Shown here piece by piece: positions 14,805 to 22,503 of a stretch of 22,503 nucleotides of DNA. Origin of the DNA: Alistipes sp. Its GTDB lineage: Bacteria; Bacteroidota; Bacteroidia; Bacteroidales; Rikenellaceae. Location: the NCBI GenBank assembly GCA_031285485.1, contig JAITWC010000112.1, positions 1 through 22,503 of the forward strand, given 5' to 3'. The number at the start of each line of letters is the position of its first letter. The stretch's first letter is position 1. The position numbers were made by a program, and so were the translations under genes. Under the pieces are notes generated by a model. The model worked only from the letters and a program-made list of their open reading frames with translations, searched no databases and was not told the origin of the DNA.

Positions 14805-15731
14805 TCAGCAACCCAGAGCGAGCATGCTGCGGATCGACCTTTCGGCCGCCGCCCTCGTCGATTCGGGAACCAAAACCTCGGGCGAGCACGTCTCAAGCGC
14901 CGAAAGTATCTTTTCGAGGGTCACCAGCTTCATGTAGGCGCAGTCGTTGCACGCGCACGCGGGATCGGTCGGCGGCGCGGGGATGAAAGTCTTGTCGGGG
15001 TGCGATCTCCTCATCTCGTGGAGTATTCCCGGTTCAGTCACAACGATGAACGTCTCCGCCGGGTTGCGGCCAGCCTCACGCAGTATCGCCGACGTCGAGC
15101 CGATGAAGTCCGCAACCGCGAGAACAGGCCCGCGGCACTCGGGGTGCGCCAAAACAGGCGCTCCGGGATGCCTCGTCTTCAGCGCCAGTATCCCCTCAAG
15201 CGAAAACTCCTCGTGAACGTGGCACGCGCCGTCCCAAAGGATCATGTTGCCGCGCCCGGTCATTTTCTGGAGGTACGCACCGAGGTTGCGGTCGGGGGCG
15301 AAGATTATCGGCCGGTCTTCCGGTATGGAGTTTATGACGTCGAGCGCGTTGGTCGACGTGCAGCAAATGTCGGTCAGCGCCTTTATCCCGGCGGTCGTGT
15401 TGACGTAGCTCACCACCGTCGCACCGGGGTGCGCGGCGCGGAAAACGGCGAAATCACCCGCCGGACACGACGACGCAAGCGAACATCCCGCCTCCGGATC
15501 GGGTATGAGAACCTTCTTGCCCGGCGAAAGTATCTTCGCCGTCTCCGCCATGAAGTACACACCCGCGAAAACTATGATGTCGGCGCCGGTAGCCGCCGCC
15601 CGCTGCGACAGCGCAAGCGAATCGCCCGTGAAATCGGCCACGTCCTGAACTTCGGGCCGGGTGTAGTAGTGCGCGAGGATGACGGCGTTCTTCTGTTTTT
15701 TCAGTTCGGATATCTTTTCGGCCGCGTTCAT
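14805..15731 (-). CDS. nadA: Quinolinate synthase (NadA)
   Basis: This enzyme condenses iminoaspartate with dihydroxyacetone phosphate to quinolinate in de novo NAD synthesis. It has 308 residues. The [4Fe-4S] ligands are C83 (EAGCSLA), C170 (WDGACHVHEEF) and a cysteine of the CACNDC segment (259-264). The HYY motif at 21-23 and the MKLVTLEKI segment are also typical. It lies downstream of mrp on the same strand but separated by 324 bp, so it probably has its own promoter in the AT-rich stretch 15732-15790. The partners nadB and nadC are not in the window. Confidence 0.95.
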   Translation of the reverse strand: MNAAEKISELKKQKNAVILAHYYTRPEVQDVADFTGDSLALSQRAAATGADIIVFAGVYFMAETAKILSPGKKVLIPDPEAGCSLASSCPAGDFAVFRAAHPGATVVSYVNTTAGIKALTDICCTSTNALDVINSIPEDRPIIFAPDRNLGAYLQKMTGRGNMILWDGACHVHEEFSLEGILALKTRHPGAPVLAHPECRGPVLAVADFIGSTSAILREAGRNPAETFIVVTEPGILHEMRRSHPDKTFIPAPPTDPACACNDCAYMKLVTLEKILSALETCSPEVLVPESTRAAAERSIRSMLALGC

Positions 15732-15859
15732 TTTTTATTCTTTTATTTTTTTAATCTTAATATATATTTAATACGAATAACAATAATGGGTGTTCACACT
15801 GTCGGTAAGTTCTCAGGCGCGCTGCGCAAAAATAGTTATCATTTTTTACTCCGCGGGGG

Positions 15860-15919
15860 TTGACACGACGGTGTCGCTTCGCAAGGCGGCCTTTTTACCG
15901 TTGTAAACAATGTTTATAA
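15860..15919. repeat. Possible degenerate palindrome pair E
   Basis: TTGACAC-GACG-GTGTCGC (15860-15877) keeps five pairs plus a wobble. TTGTAAAC-AAT-GTTTATAA (15901-15919) is an 8-bp stem with one wobble. Their starts are 41 bp apart, and the spacer ends CTTTTTACCG, close to array C spacers (CTTTTTGGCCG). It lies in the 324-bp gap between mrp and nadA. It may be a decayed or strongly diverged array of the same family. Confidence 0.4.
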
Positions 15920-15933
15920 CAGATTTCAACATA

Positions 15934-15978
15934 TCGACACAGACAAATATCTCAACAATTCCGGCTGTTTTGTGTCGA
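15934..15978. repeat. Inverted repeat TCGACACA ... TGTGTCGA
   Basis: A perfect 8-bp inverted repeat (15934-15941 and 15971-15978) surrounds a 29-nt loop in the mrp-nadA gap. It is not followed by a T-run in either direction. It could be a leader or operator structure, or chance. Confidence 0.35.
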
Positions 15979-16055
15979 CCGCCTGCCGGCAACTTTTAAC
16001 AATACCGGCCCGCCGCCTAACTACCGGAACTTACCGACATCCCGCGCACAACTTC

Positions 16056-17108
16056 TCAACACTTCCCCCCGACCTTATCCACAACACGCCGCGCGATCGC
16101 CCCGTAATACTCCCGCAACCCCGGAGCGGGGGCCGGGCCGGGCCGGTCGCCGCCATCGCTTCCAGACGCAGGCATCACGATGGGAACATCCCCCAGAAAG
16201 TCGATCCCCGCTCCGGCCGCGAACTCCCGGCCATCCCCCTTGCCGAAGATATAATACCGGTTTCCGGGCAGTTCGGCGGGGGTAAACCACGCCATGTTCT
16301 CCACCACGCCCAACACGGGAACCCCGATCCCCTCCGAACGGAACATCTCCACCCCCCTCCTTACATCGGCCACCGCAAGACGCCCCGGAGTAGTCACGAT
16401 GATCGCGCCGTCAATCTCCAACTCCGTCGCGACGGACAGATGAACATCGCCGGTACCCGGAGGCAGGTCCACAAGCAGGTAATCGAGTCCGCCCCAGGCC
16501 GTCTGACGGATCAACTGGCGCAAAGCGTTCACAGCCATGGGCCCACGCCAGAGCAGGGCATCGTCCGGAGATATGAAGAAACCTATCGACATTATCTTAA
16601 CACCGGAACTCTCCGCCGGAACGATCATCCCGTCGTCCCCGTCGGCCTCCGCCACGGGCAACCAGCCCTCGACGCCAAACAGCGAAGGCTGGGAAGGCCC
16701 GTATATGTCGGCGTCCAAAACCCCGACACGATAACCATCCTCAACCAGTGCCAAAGCCAGACCGGCGGCAACCGTGCTTTTACCGACGCCGCCCTTGCCG
16801 CTCGCCACGGCCAAAACACGGTCGACACCGGCCAACCGACGTTCCGGCTCCACAACGGGAGGCACCCCGGCCGCCGCAACCGTCACCCCGACACCCATTC
16901 CGGGAAAAGCATCCGTCAAAACCTCCACGGCACGACGACGCAGTGACCCCGAAAAGGGATCGCGGCCACGCCGGAACCGCAACTCGACCTCGATCCGATC
17001 GCCGATCACCCCGATTTCCCCCACAAATCCGCCGGAAACCAGCCCGACACCTCCCTCGGGATGCAAAATCCCGTCCAGAACCATCGAAATATCCTCTCTG
17101 TCAACCAT
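16056..17108 (-). CDS. mrp: Mrp/ApbC-family Fe-S carrier P-loop ATPase
   Basis: This 350-residue cytoplasmic protein binds and transfers Fe-S clusters. An N-terminal MIP18/DUF59-like domain (about 1-85) precedes the ParA-type ATPase. Its deviant Walker A is AVASGKGGVGKST, followed by VLDADIYGPSQPSLFG and the Walker B region LLVDLPPGTGDVHLS. The CxxC pair of E. coli-type Mrp is absent after ENMAWFTPAELP, which I recall as usual for Bacteroidetes. The C-terminus ends in a single Cys. The start at 17108 (MVDREDIS) was chosen over the longer frame because a -7 element lies just upstream. It is divergent from sppA. Confidence 0.9.
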   Translation of the reverse strand: MVDREDISMVLDGILHPEGGVGLVSGGFVGEIGVIGDRIEVELRFRRGRDPFSGSLRRRAVEVLTDAFPGMGVGVTVAAAGVPPVVEPERRLAGVDRVLAVASGKGGVGKSTVAAGLALALVEDGYRVGVLDADIYGPSQPSLFGVEGWLPVAEADGDDGMIVPAESSGVKIMSIGFFISPDDALLWRGPMAVNALRQLIRQTAWGGLDYLLVDLPPGTGDVHLSVATELEIDGAIIVTTPGRLAVADVRRGVEMFRSEGIGVPVLGVVENMAWFTPAELPGNRYYIFGKGDGREFAAGAGIDFLGDVPIVMPASGSDGGDRPGPAPAPGLREYYGAIARRVVDKVGGKC

Positions 17109-17128
17109 CTCAAAACATGTACAGGCCA

Positions 17129-17136
17129 CAAAATTA
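17129..17136 (-). promoter_or_regulatory. mrp promoter -7 element
   Basis: The minus strand reads TAATTTTG (TAnnTTTG), 20 bases before the mrp start. It is only 12 bp from the divergent sppA -7 element, so the two promoters overlap. Confidence 0.45.
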
Positions 17137-17148
17137 CAAAAATTAACA

Positions 17149-17156
17149 TACCTTTG
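17149..17156 (+). promoter_or_regulatory. Candidate sppA promoter -7 element
   Basis: TACCTTTG matches TAnnTTTG. If used, the sppA leader is about 170 nt and contains both palindromes of array F. Confidence 0.45.
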
Positions 17157-17233
17157 CCGCCACACTTCGAAATGCGAACAGCTCAGGCGACAGTTAGGCC
17201 AACGAACATGAAAATGCGACAGCCCGGACGGAC

Positions 17234-17299
17234 TTGCACAACACTGTGCAAGTATGTTTTTGCCCTCGGACAGGGTTGCACAACTCCGTGCAACGACCA
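17234..17299. repeat. Palindrome array F (2 stems, 42-bp period)
   Basis: TTGCACA-ACAC-TGTGCAA (17234-17251) is a perfect 7-bp stem with a 4-nt loop. TTGCACA-ACTC-CGTGCAA (17276-17293) keeps six pairs. The starts are exactly 42 bp apart with a 24-nt spacer, the same geometry as array B. It lies in the 224-bp divergent gap between mrp and sppA. Confidence 0.75.
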
Positions 17300-17332
17300 C
17301 AATGATAATTTTCACATTAAAAAATCATATTT

Positions 17333-19102
17333 ATGAATTTCGGTAGGACATTTTTCGCATCGTTGTTGGCGGTGATCGTTGGATTCGGTCTGGTGGTGAT
17401 GTTGTGGACGATGGTCGTCGTGGGAATGGTGGCGTCGTTCGGGTCGTCTCCTTCGGTCGTTGTAGCGCGGGGGTCGGTTTTGCAGTTGGATCTGGGGGCC
17501 ATGACCGATTCTCCGGCGGTCTCCCCCTTGGACGGATTCGATTTTCAGCGGATGGAGGTCGTTCCGCGCATGACCTTGTTGAAGACATTGCAGGCTGTTC
17601 AGGCCGCCGCCGCGGACGATCGTATCGAGGGGATATATATCAGGCTGGGCGAGTCGGCGAGCGCTTCCCTGGCCTCGTTGGAGGAGGTTCGCGCCGAGCT
17701 GGAGCGATTTAAGGAGAGCGGCAAGTTCGTTGTGGCCTACCAAGAGGCTTACAGCCAGCTGGCGTACTGGTTCGCTTCGGTGGCGGATGAAGTTTACACC
17801 AATCCGGCCGGGGGCATGGAGTGGAAGGGCCTTTCCTCGACCCTGATCTTCTACAAGGGGCTGTTCGACAAGCTGGGTGTCGAACCGGTGGTTATTCGCC
17901 ACGGGTCGTTCAAGAGCGCCGTGGAACCTTACATTCTGGACAGGATGAGTCCGGAGAACAGGCTCCAGTACGAGAAGATGACGGGGGCGCTGTGGGGCAT
18001 GGTTCTGGAGCAGGTGTCGGCGTCGCGCGATATTCCTGTGGCCGATCTCCAGGCGTTCGCCGACGGTTTGACGATCGACTCTCCCGCGGCGGCTGTCGCG
18101 AACGGGCTGATAGACGACCTCCGGTACGAGGATCAGGTAACGGACAGGCTCGCCGAACTGGCGGGTACCGCGGAGGGCGAAGAACCCGGGATAGTATCGC
18201 TCGGCGACTACGCCACCCAGGTGTCGGCCCCGAATCCGTCGGCGAAGAACAAGATAGCCGTGATCTACGCCGAGGGAACGATAGTTTCGGGATCGGGGGC
18301 CCGCGGAGAAGTGGGCAGCGACCCGATGGTGGAGAAGATCCGCCGTGCCCGCGAGGACGAGGACGCCGTGGCCGTGGTGCTGAGGATAAACTCGCCCGGC
18401 GGCAGCGCGCTCGCCTCGGAAGTGATGTGGAGGGAGCTGGAACTGCTGAAAGCCGAGAAACCGCTCATCGTGTCGATGGGAGCGCTTGCGGCCTCGGGAG
18501 GATACTACATAGCCGCACCGGCCGACGCAATCTATGCCAACCGCGCCACGCTGACCGGCTCGATAGGTGTGTTCGGACTGTTCTATAACGTCGGAGGCGC
18601 ACTCAAAGACAAGTTGGGGGTAACGACCGACGTCGTGAACACGGGCCGTTACGCCGACCTGGGATCGGCATACCGCTCACCCTCGTCGGCAGAATTGGCC
18701 TACATCCAAACATCGGTGGAGGATGTCTACACCACCTTCGTGGGACACGTTGCCGAAGGACGCAACATGACCCCCGAAGCGGTGGACAACATAGGGCAAG
18801 GCCGGGTGTGGGCTGGAGACGACGCCCTCGAAATAGGACTGATAGACGGATTCGGAGGACTCGCCGAAGCAGTGTCGTTGGCCGCCGACCGCGTGGGTGT
18901 ATCCGGCGACTTCCGGATCTGGGAAGTAACCGCCGAACCCTCACCTCTCGACGCCCTGCTGGGAGGACTCTCTGCCTCGATCCGAACCCGAATCATGAAA
19001 GACGAACTCGGGCCTCTCTACAACCAATACCAAAACATCCGAAACGTCCTGAACGAAGGCGGCATCCAGGCCAGAATGCCATTCGCCGTCGACATTCAGT
19101 AG
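17333..19102 (+). CDS. sppA: Signal peptide peptidase SppA, 67K type
   Basis: This membrane-anchored serine protease degrades signal peptides left after export. It has 589 residues, with one N-terminal membrane helix (about 9-33) and two tandem S49 domains. The catalytic lysine is K194 in RHGSFKSAVEP, equivalent to E. coli K209. The nucleophile is S388 in GALAASGGYYIAAP. The NSPGGSALASE loop at 353-363 forms the oxyanion/S1 region. The length and the Lys/Ser dyad split across two domains mark the 67K form. It converges on the next gene with a 5-bp gap and no terminator, so the two transcripts should overlap. Confidence 0.95.
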   Translation: MNFGRTFFASLLAVIVGFGLVVMLWTMVVVGMVASFGSSPSVVVARGSVLQLDLGAMTDSPAVSPLDGFDFQRMEVVPRMTLLKTLQAVQAAAADDRIEGIYIRLGESASASLASLEEVRAELERFKESGKFVVAYQEAYSQLAYWFASVADEVYTNPAGGMEWKGLSSTLIFYKGLFDKLGVEPVVIRHGSFKSAVEPYILDRMSPENRLQYEKMTGALWGMVLEQVSASRDIPVADLQAFADGLTIDSPAAAVANGLIDDLRYEDQVTDRLAELAGTAEGEEPGIVSLGDYATQVSAPNPSAKNKIAVIYAEGTIVSGSGARGEVGSDPMVEKIRRAREDEDAVAVVLRINSPGGSALASEVMWRELELLKAEKPLIVSMGALAASGGYYIAAPADAIYANRATLTGSIGVFGLFYNVGGALKDKLGVTTDVVNTGRYADLGSAYRSPSSAELAYIQTSVEDVYTTFVGHVAEGRNMTPEAVDNIGQGRVWAGDDALEIGLIDGFGGLAEAVSLAADRVGVSGDFRIWEVTAEPSPLDALLGGLSASIRTRIMKDELGPLYNQYQNIRNVLNEGGIQARMPFAVDIQ

Positions 19103-19107
19103 GCTGC

Positions 19108-22002
19108 CTAAAACGGCATCGCGAGGGAGGCGTTGAAACACACACCCTGTCGGTCGCTTGGTTTGGCGATGGTCAGGGTTGTTGTGAGGTGGTTTGTGGC
19201 CGGCAGGCGCAGTGGGTTCATGTCGATTATCAGGTCGGCTCCTAAGGAGTGGAGGCGGTTGAATTTGGTGTTGAAATCGGATCCTTTCCACAAGGCGTAG
19301 TCGGCGAACAGGTTCAGGCGCACTCGTTTGAAGTAGATTATGCTTGTTATGCCCCCTTCGGGATACCAGAAGGGAAATTGGTAGTCTATGGATGTCGATC
19401 TCCATTGCCGGGCTGAGAAGTTGTAAAAGGCCCCTCTCGGGAAGAGTTCTTTTACTCTGAAAGTGTAGGGGCCTTTGCTGTTTCCGGGTGTTTGGTGCAT
19501 TGCGAATTGCAGTTTGAGGCTGTGCGGCCTTACTATGCCGGGGAGCCATGTGGCGGCCGAAGCCGTCCAGACGGGAGCGAAGTCGCTGTTGGTGGGGTTC
19601 GAGACGTGTGATATTCTTGCCGTGAAGCCCCAGCGAGGCAGAAATTCCGAAAGTGCGGTACGTGTTCGGCCTGAGTATCTGAGCGACACGACGAGCCTTT
19701 CCAATCCCCGGGTAAGTTTACCGTGTTCGTCATCCATTGTCCGGAACAGTAAACCGTTGGAGTATTGATATTCGGCGGAAGGTGTCACGGATGAGTACCA
19801 TCGTCCGGAGGAGACGGTCATGGGGAGGGAGATTCGGGTGGTTACTTCGAGGTGTTTTTTATTTTCTGTCGGCAGCCAGTCGGGTATCTGGGTGTGGCGG
19901 ACTTGTGAGGCGCCTCCCCATGTAAAGTCCACGTCTATGGTGGGGCCGAGACCGCGGTACGACATCCCTCCTCTCATCATCGACCCTCCCCGCGGGTTCC
20001 ATCCGTAGGCGAGCCACGACACCGCGTCGGACAGAAGGCTCTGAGAGATGATCGTTGCCCCTATGTTTGCGGTGAGGTCGGCCTCGGAGATCGCGGCTGG
20101 GGGGTAGAAGTCGGCAGGCACCCAGCTGTGGGGCTGTAAGATGTTTGCGATCTTGCTGAACCGGCGTGACTTGTACTCCGCGGCGGATCGTTCGGCAGTT
20201 TCGGGTGTGTAGACAAAGCCGTCCATGCTTGCGACTTCCCACCGTTTCCAGGCCGGGTTCACGAGATCGACGGGGAGCGTACGTTGCTCCTGCACGGCGG
20301 CCGTGGCGGGGTTTTGCAATGCGAGGTGGTATCCGTGCCGGTCGTACGTGGTGATGGCAACGCGTCCATCGGGGCCGGGAGTGGATGGCTGGAACGAGCC
20401 GTAGGTGGATGTGGAGAGCCTGTATTCAGTGGCCGTGGCGAGATCGTAAAAGTGTGCCTCGTCCTTGCCTGAGACTATCGAACCGAAGTAGAGCCGCCCT
20501 CCACCCGCCCTCAGATCGCTGATCGTGATGTGTCGCGACGGGGTGAGACGCTGCCACCGATCGGGTGAAGTTCCCGCGGCTCCTGCCTTTCCGAGGAACA
20601 TCCCTCCGTCGTCGAGCCCTATGAAGTAGAGTGCGGCGGTTACGTCGTCCCACGCGAGGCCGGTCACTTCGACGCCGTGCGGCAGGTCGAGTTGCCGATT
20701 GCCGTTCACGATCGAGAAACGGCCCGAGTAATTGTAAGCCACATAGGCGATGTTATCCGGGACGGGGGTCGGGTAGAGTACCTGATCGGCGGACGGATGT
20801 GTCCGGCGTCGCCCGGAGGCGAGATCGCGCGAGACGAGACGCGACGAAACCCGTTCGTCCCACAGCAGGCTGCGGCGGAACTCCGTCCACCACAACACCC
20901 CGTCGGCGTCCAACGCGGGCCGCGACGACACCTGTCCCGTCCACCCCAGCACCTTTTCGTTCCTGCGTGCCTTGCCGTAGTCTGCTCCCGAGCCGTTCAC
21001 CGTCACCCGCACGAGGCGGTTGGTGCCCTTGAGGTCGCTCTTGAACGCGACCAGCGTCTTATTGTCGAGCCACAGCGGCCATCGGTATGTGGTATAGGAG
21101 TTTTCGGGAGTGTCGATCCTCATCGATGAATCGTCGACCCGCGGCAGCGACTGCCAGTGTGAGTTGAGGTCGGCAAAGGCGCGGTGGAAGAGTTGAGATT
21201 GAGACAGACCGATATAACGGTTCATCCTTATCCATATCGGCACGATGAACTGCGAATTGCGGGCGACGTAATGTGCCACGTCGTCCCAGATGTGGTTGCC
21301 GAAGTGGTCGTAGCTCCAGCGCACCATTTGGTAGCCGATATGGTAGTGGTCGGGAACGTAGTCGCGAAACGAGCCGCTGAACCAGTAATCGGTGGTGTAT
21401 TTGGGTGTGCCCACATCTCCGGCGGCCCGGTAGTGCATTGTCCACGACGGTTGCAATCCACGGCCGAAGGCGCTCAGCTCCGTTTCGGCCATCACGGCGT
21501 CGCCCTCGGTGATATAGATCGAGAACTGCGCGCTGCCCACGAAGGCGATCTGCTGACCCAACAGCCACGTCAGAGGCCGCATCACCCCGCGCCGCAGGTT
21601 GTTGAACTGCACGTTGTGTCGGTACTCATGGATGGCAAGCTGTTTGAGCCACGGCTCGGAGTAGGTCGCTCCGGGTGCGGCCAGAAGCTCTATCCGTTTC
21701 GGGGCCCACATTACCATTCCGTTGCCCTGGGTGTTCCGGGAGTGTATCACCACCGGGGTTCGCATCGTGCCGTGGCGGAAACCGTAACCTATGTGTGTGC
21801 GCACGGTGTCGAGATACCATAGCGTGCGGCGTGCCGACTCTTCAAAATCGGCGGGGTAGATCAGTTTCACGTCGGGTGTTTTAATGCTGCGCCAGCGGAC
21901 GTTCACTGGCGACGTGCCCCAGTCGTAGTACTGCGCCCCGGCGTTCGCGGCCCACAGCAGGCACACCGACAGCGCGACGTTAAATTTTTTTACTCCTGAC
22001 AT
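19108..22002 (-). CDS. Secreted gluzincin-like / beta-propeller / outer-membrane barrel protein
   Basis: This is a 964-residue protein. Its signal peptide is about residues 1-23 (NVALSVCLLWAANAGAQ). A gluzincin-like metallopeptidase domain follows, with HEYRH at 125-129 and the expected downstream glutamate in YITEGDA (E166). The middle (about 310-620) has TolB/WD40-like propeller repeats such as LPHGVEVTGLAWDDVTAALYFIG. The last 300 residues are rich in alternating aromatic strands and end in phenylalanine (SLAMPF), typical of an outer-membrane beta barrel. The exact family is unknown to me, although similar uncharacterised Bacteroidetes proteins exist. The start at 22002 overlaps the SUI1 gene by 23 nt and begins the signal peptide. 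Confidence 0.75.
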   Translation of the reverse strand: MSGVKKFNVALSVCLLWAANAGAQYYDWGTSPVNVRWRSIKTPDVKLIYPADFEESARRTLWYLDTVRTHIGYGFRHGTMRTPVVIHSRNTQGNGMVMWAPKRIELLAAPGATYSEPWLKQLAIHEYRHNVQFNNLRRGVMRPLTWLLGQQIAFVGSAQFSIYITEGDAVMAETELSAFGRGLQPSWTMHYRAAGDVGTPKYTTDYWFSGSFRDYVPDHYHIGYQMVRWSYDHFGNHIWDDVAHYVARNSQFIVPIWIRMNRYIGLSQSQLFHRAFADLNSHWQSLPRVDDSSMRIDTPENSYTTYRWPLWLDNKTLVAFKSDLKGTNRLVRVTVNGSGADYGKARRNEKVLGWTGQVSSRPALDADGVLWWTEFRRSLLWDERVSSRLVSRDLASGRRRTHPSADQVLYPTPVPDNIAYVAYNYSGRFSIVNGNRQLDLPHGVEVTGLAWDDVTAALYFIGLDDGGMFLGKAGAAGTSPDRWQRLTPSRHITISDLRAGGGRLYFGSIVSGKDEAHFYDLATATEYRLSTSTYGSFQPSTPGPDGRVAITTYDRHGYHLALQNPATAAVQEQRTLPVDLVNPAWKRWEVASMDGFVYTPETAERSAAEYKSRRFSKIANILQPHSWVPADFYPPAAISEADLTANIGATIISQSLLSDAVSWLAYGWNPRGGSMMRGGMSYRGLGPTIDVDFTWGGASQVRHTQIPDWLPTENKKHLEVTTRISLPMTVSSGRWYSSVTPSAEYQYSNGLLFRTMDDEHGKLTRGLERLVVSLRYSGRTRTALSEFLPRWGFTARISHVSNPTNSDFAPVWTASAATWLPGIVRPHSLKLQFAMHQTPGNSKGPYTFRVKELFPRGAFYNFSARQWRSTSIDYQFPFWYPEGGITSIIYFKRVRLNLFADYALWKGSDFNTKFNRLHSLGADLIIDMNPLRLPATNHLTTTLTIAKPSDRQGVCFNASLAMPF

Positions 22003-22324
22003 ATCCCTGTGCCTGTAATAACTCGACCACGCGGTCGCGGAAGTCTCCCTGAACGATAATTTCTCCGTCTTTTGCGGCTCCACCCACTCCGAGGCGCGTT
22101 TTAAGTGCTTTTGCGAGGGCGACAAGGTCGTCGTCCGATCCGGTGAATCCGGTGACGAGGGTCACCTGTTTCCCGCCGCGCTTTTTCCGGTCGAGGCTCA
22201 CACACATGTTTTGTCTCTCCGGGGCGAGGGTTGCCGCTCCCGACCTCTCTTCGGTTTGGTATTTAAAGTCGGGGTCGGTGGAATAGACCATCCCGAGCCG
22301 CGATTTCCAGTCGTTGTCCGCCAT
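21980..22324 (-). CDS. SUI1/eIF1-family translation factor (YciH-like)
   Basis: This 114-residue protein has a C-terminal SUI1 fold. The basic loop RKKRGGKQVTLVTGF, then DLVALAKALKTRLGVGGAAKDGEIIVQGDFRDRVVELLQAQGY, is the family signature. By homology to eIF1 and E. coli YciH it should bind the 30S P-site region and affect initiation fidelity. The start at 22324 (MADNDWKSRL) fits the usual N-terminus. Longer frames upstream have atypical composition. It overlaps the 964-residue protein gene by 23 nt, so the two are probably co-transcribed. Confidence 0.85.
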   Translation of the reverse strand: MADNDWKSRLGMVYSTDPDFKYQTEERSGAATLAPERQNMCVSLDRKKRGGKQVTLVTGFTGSDDDLVALAKALKTRLGVGGAAKDGEIIVQGDFRDRVVELLQAQGYVRSKKI

Positions 22325-22460
22325 TTTGTAAAATATACACGTTAAGCCACTCGACGTCCCGCAACATAACTGGATTCGTAACCAGCCGACTTGTTCGGCG
22401 ATAATCCACGGAACGTTGCGACAGCCCGATTTCAAAGCACTTTGCCCGTTTGCTTCCTTG

Positions 22461-22468
22461 CAAAGGTA
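22461..22468 (-). promoter_or_regulatory. SUI1 gene promoter -7 element
   Basis: The minus strand reads TACCTTTG (TAnnTTTG), with a TTTG-containing stretch about 22 bases further upstream as a possible -33. It implies a leader of about 130 nt before the SUI1 start. CGCAAC and GTTGCG stretches in that leader could pair, but I see no known riboswitch. Confidence 0.5.
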
Positions 22469-22503
22469 GGTATTCCCTCTCATAAAACGACAAATCGGGG
22501 CGT

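Noticed and set aside
17109..17315. A 69-residue N-terminal extension of Mrp
   Set aside because: It would run through array F and over the predicted promoter, its composition is unlike the protein, and the family N-terminus starts at 17108.
22325..22460. A palindrome array unit in the SUI1 leader (e.g. CAAAGCACTTTG)
   Set aside because: There is only a single 4-bp stem with no 41/42-bp partner; chance is sufficient.

Overview
The window looks like chromosomal DNA of a GC-rich member of the Bacteroidales (phylum Bacteroidota), plausibly a Rikenellaceae/Alistipes-like organism. The evidence is the set of lineage-typical families (DUF4834, BT_3928-type DoxX protein, NVEALA peptide, BF3164-like lipoprotein, DUF6261, bacterial SUI1, a gluzincin/propeller/barrel outer-membrane protein), PheS with its CxxC-CxxC insert, and several promoters matching the Bacteroidetes -7 consensus TAnnTTTG. 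The family placement is inference. No tRNA, rRNA, IS element, phage gene or CRISPR array was seen.

Layout. (1) 249-7963, minus strand: an eight-gene, tightly packed housekeeping operon, in transcription order pheS, TPR protein, envC-like, ybeY, sufS, tmk, BT_3928/DoxX protein, DUF4834 protein. Most junctions overlap (ATGA, TAATG, or a 17-nt overlap), so translation is probably coupled. (2) 8659-11818: uvrC (+) converges on rplS (-), which is followed by the divergent surE (+). (3) 11838-14566, minus strand: an accessory-looking cluster of NVEALA peptide, BF3164-like lipoprotein, DUF6261 protein and a small three-helix membrane protein. The last of these starts at a TTG overlapping the DUF6261 stop. 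(4) 14805-17108, minus strand: nadA and mrp, both Fe-S related. (5) 17333-19102 (+): sppA, converging on a 964-residue secreted/outer-membrane protein preceded by a SUI1-family gene (minus strand).

The most striking thing is not a gene. Every intergenic gap longer than 200 bp in this window (six of six) carries a short tandem array, or in one case a degenerate array-like pair, of palindromes repeating every 41 or 42 bp. Each unit is a 7-bp inverted repeat around a 3-4 nt loop plus a spacer of about 24 bp. Stem sequence is nearly constant within an array but differs between arrays, and the change on one arm is matched on the other (TTTCATC/GATGAAA, TTGCATC/GATGCAA, TTGCGTC/GACGCAA, TTGCCTC/GAGGCAA, TTGCACA/TGTGCAA). 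Spacers also show recognisable relatedness between arrays. This looks like one dispersed family in which pairing and spacing are kept while stem sequence diversifies. One array fills the gap directly upstream of the DUF6261 gene, which makes that gene and its coupled membrane protein the obvious candidate partner. That link is positional inference only.

A second, unrelated repeat lies at 5135-5240: two blocks of four heptamers in inverted orientation, which encode essentially the whole signal peptide of the EnvC-like protein.
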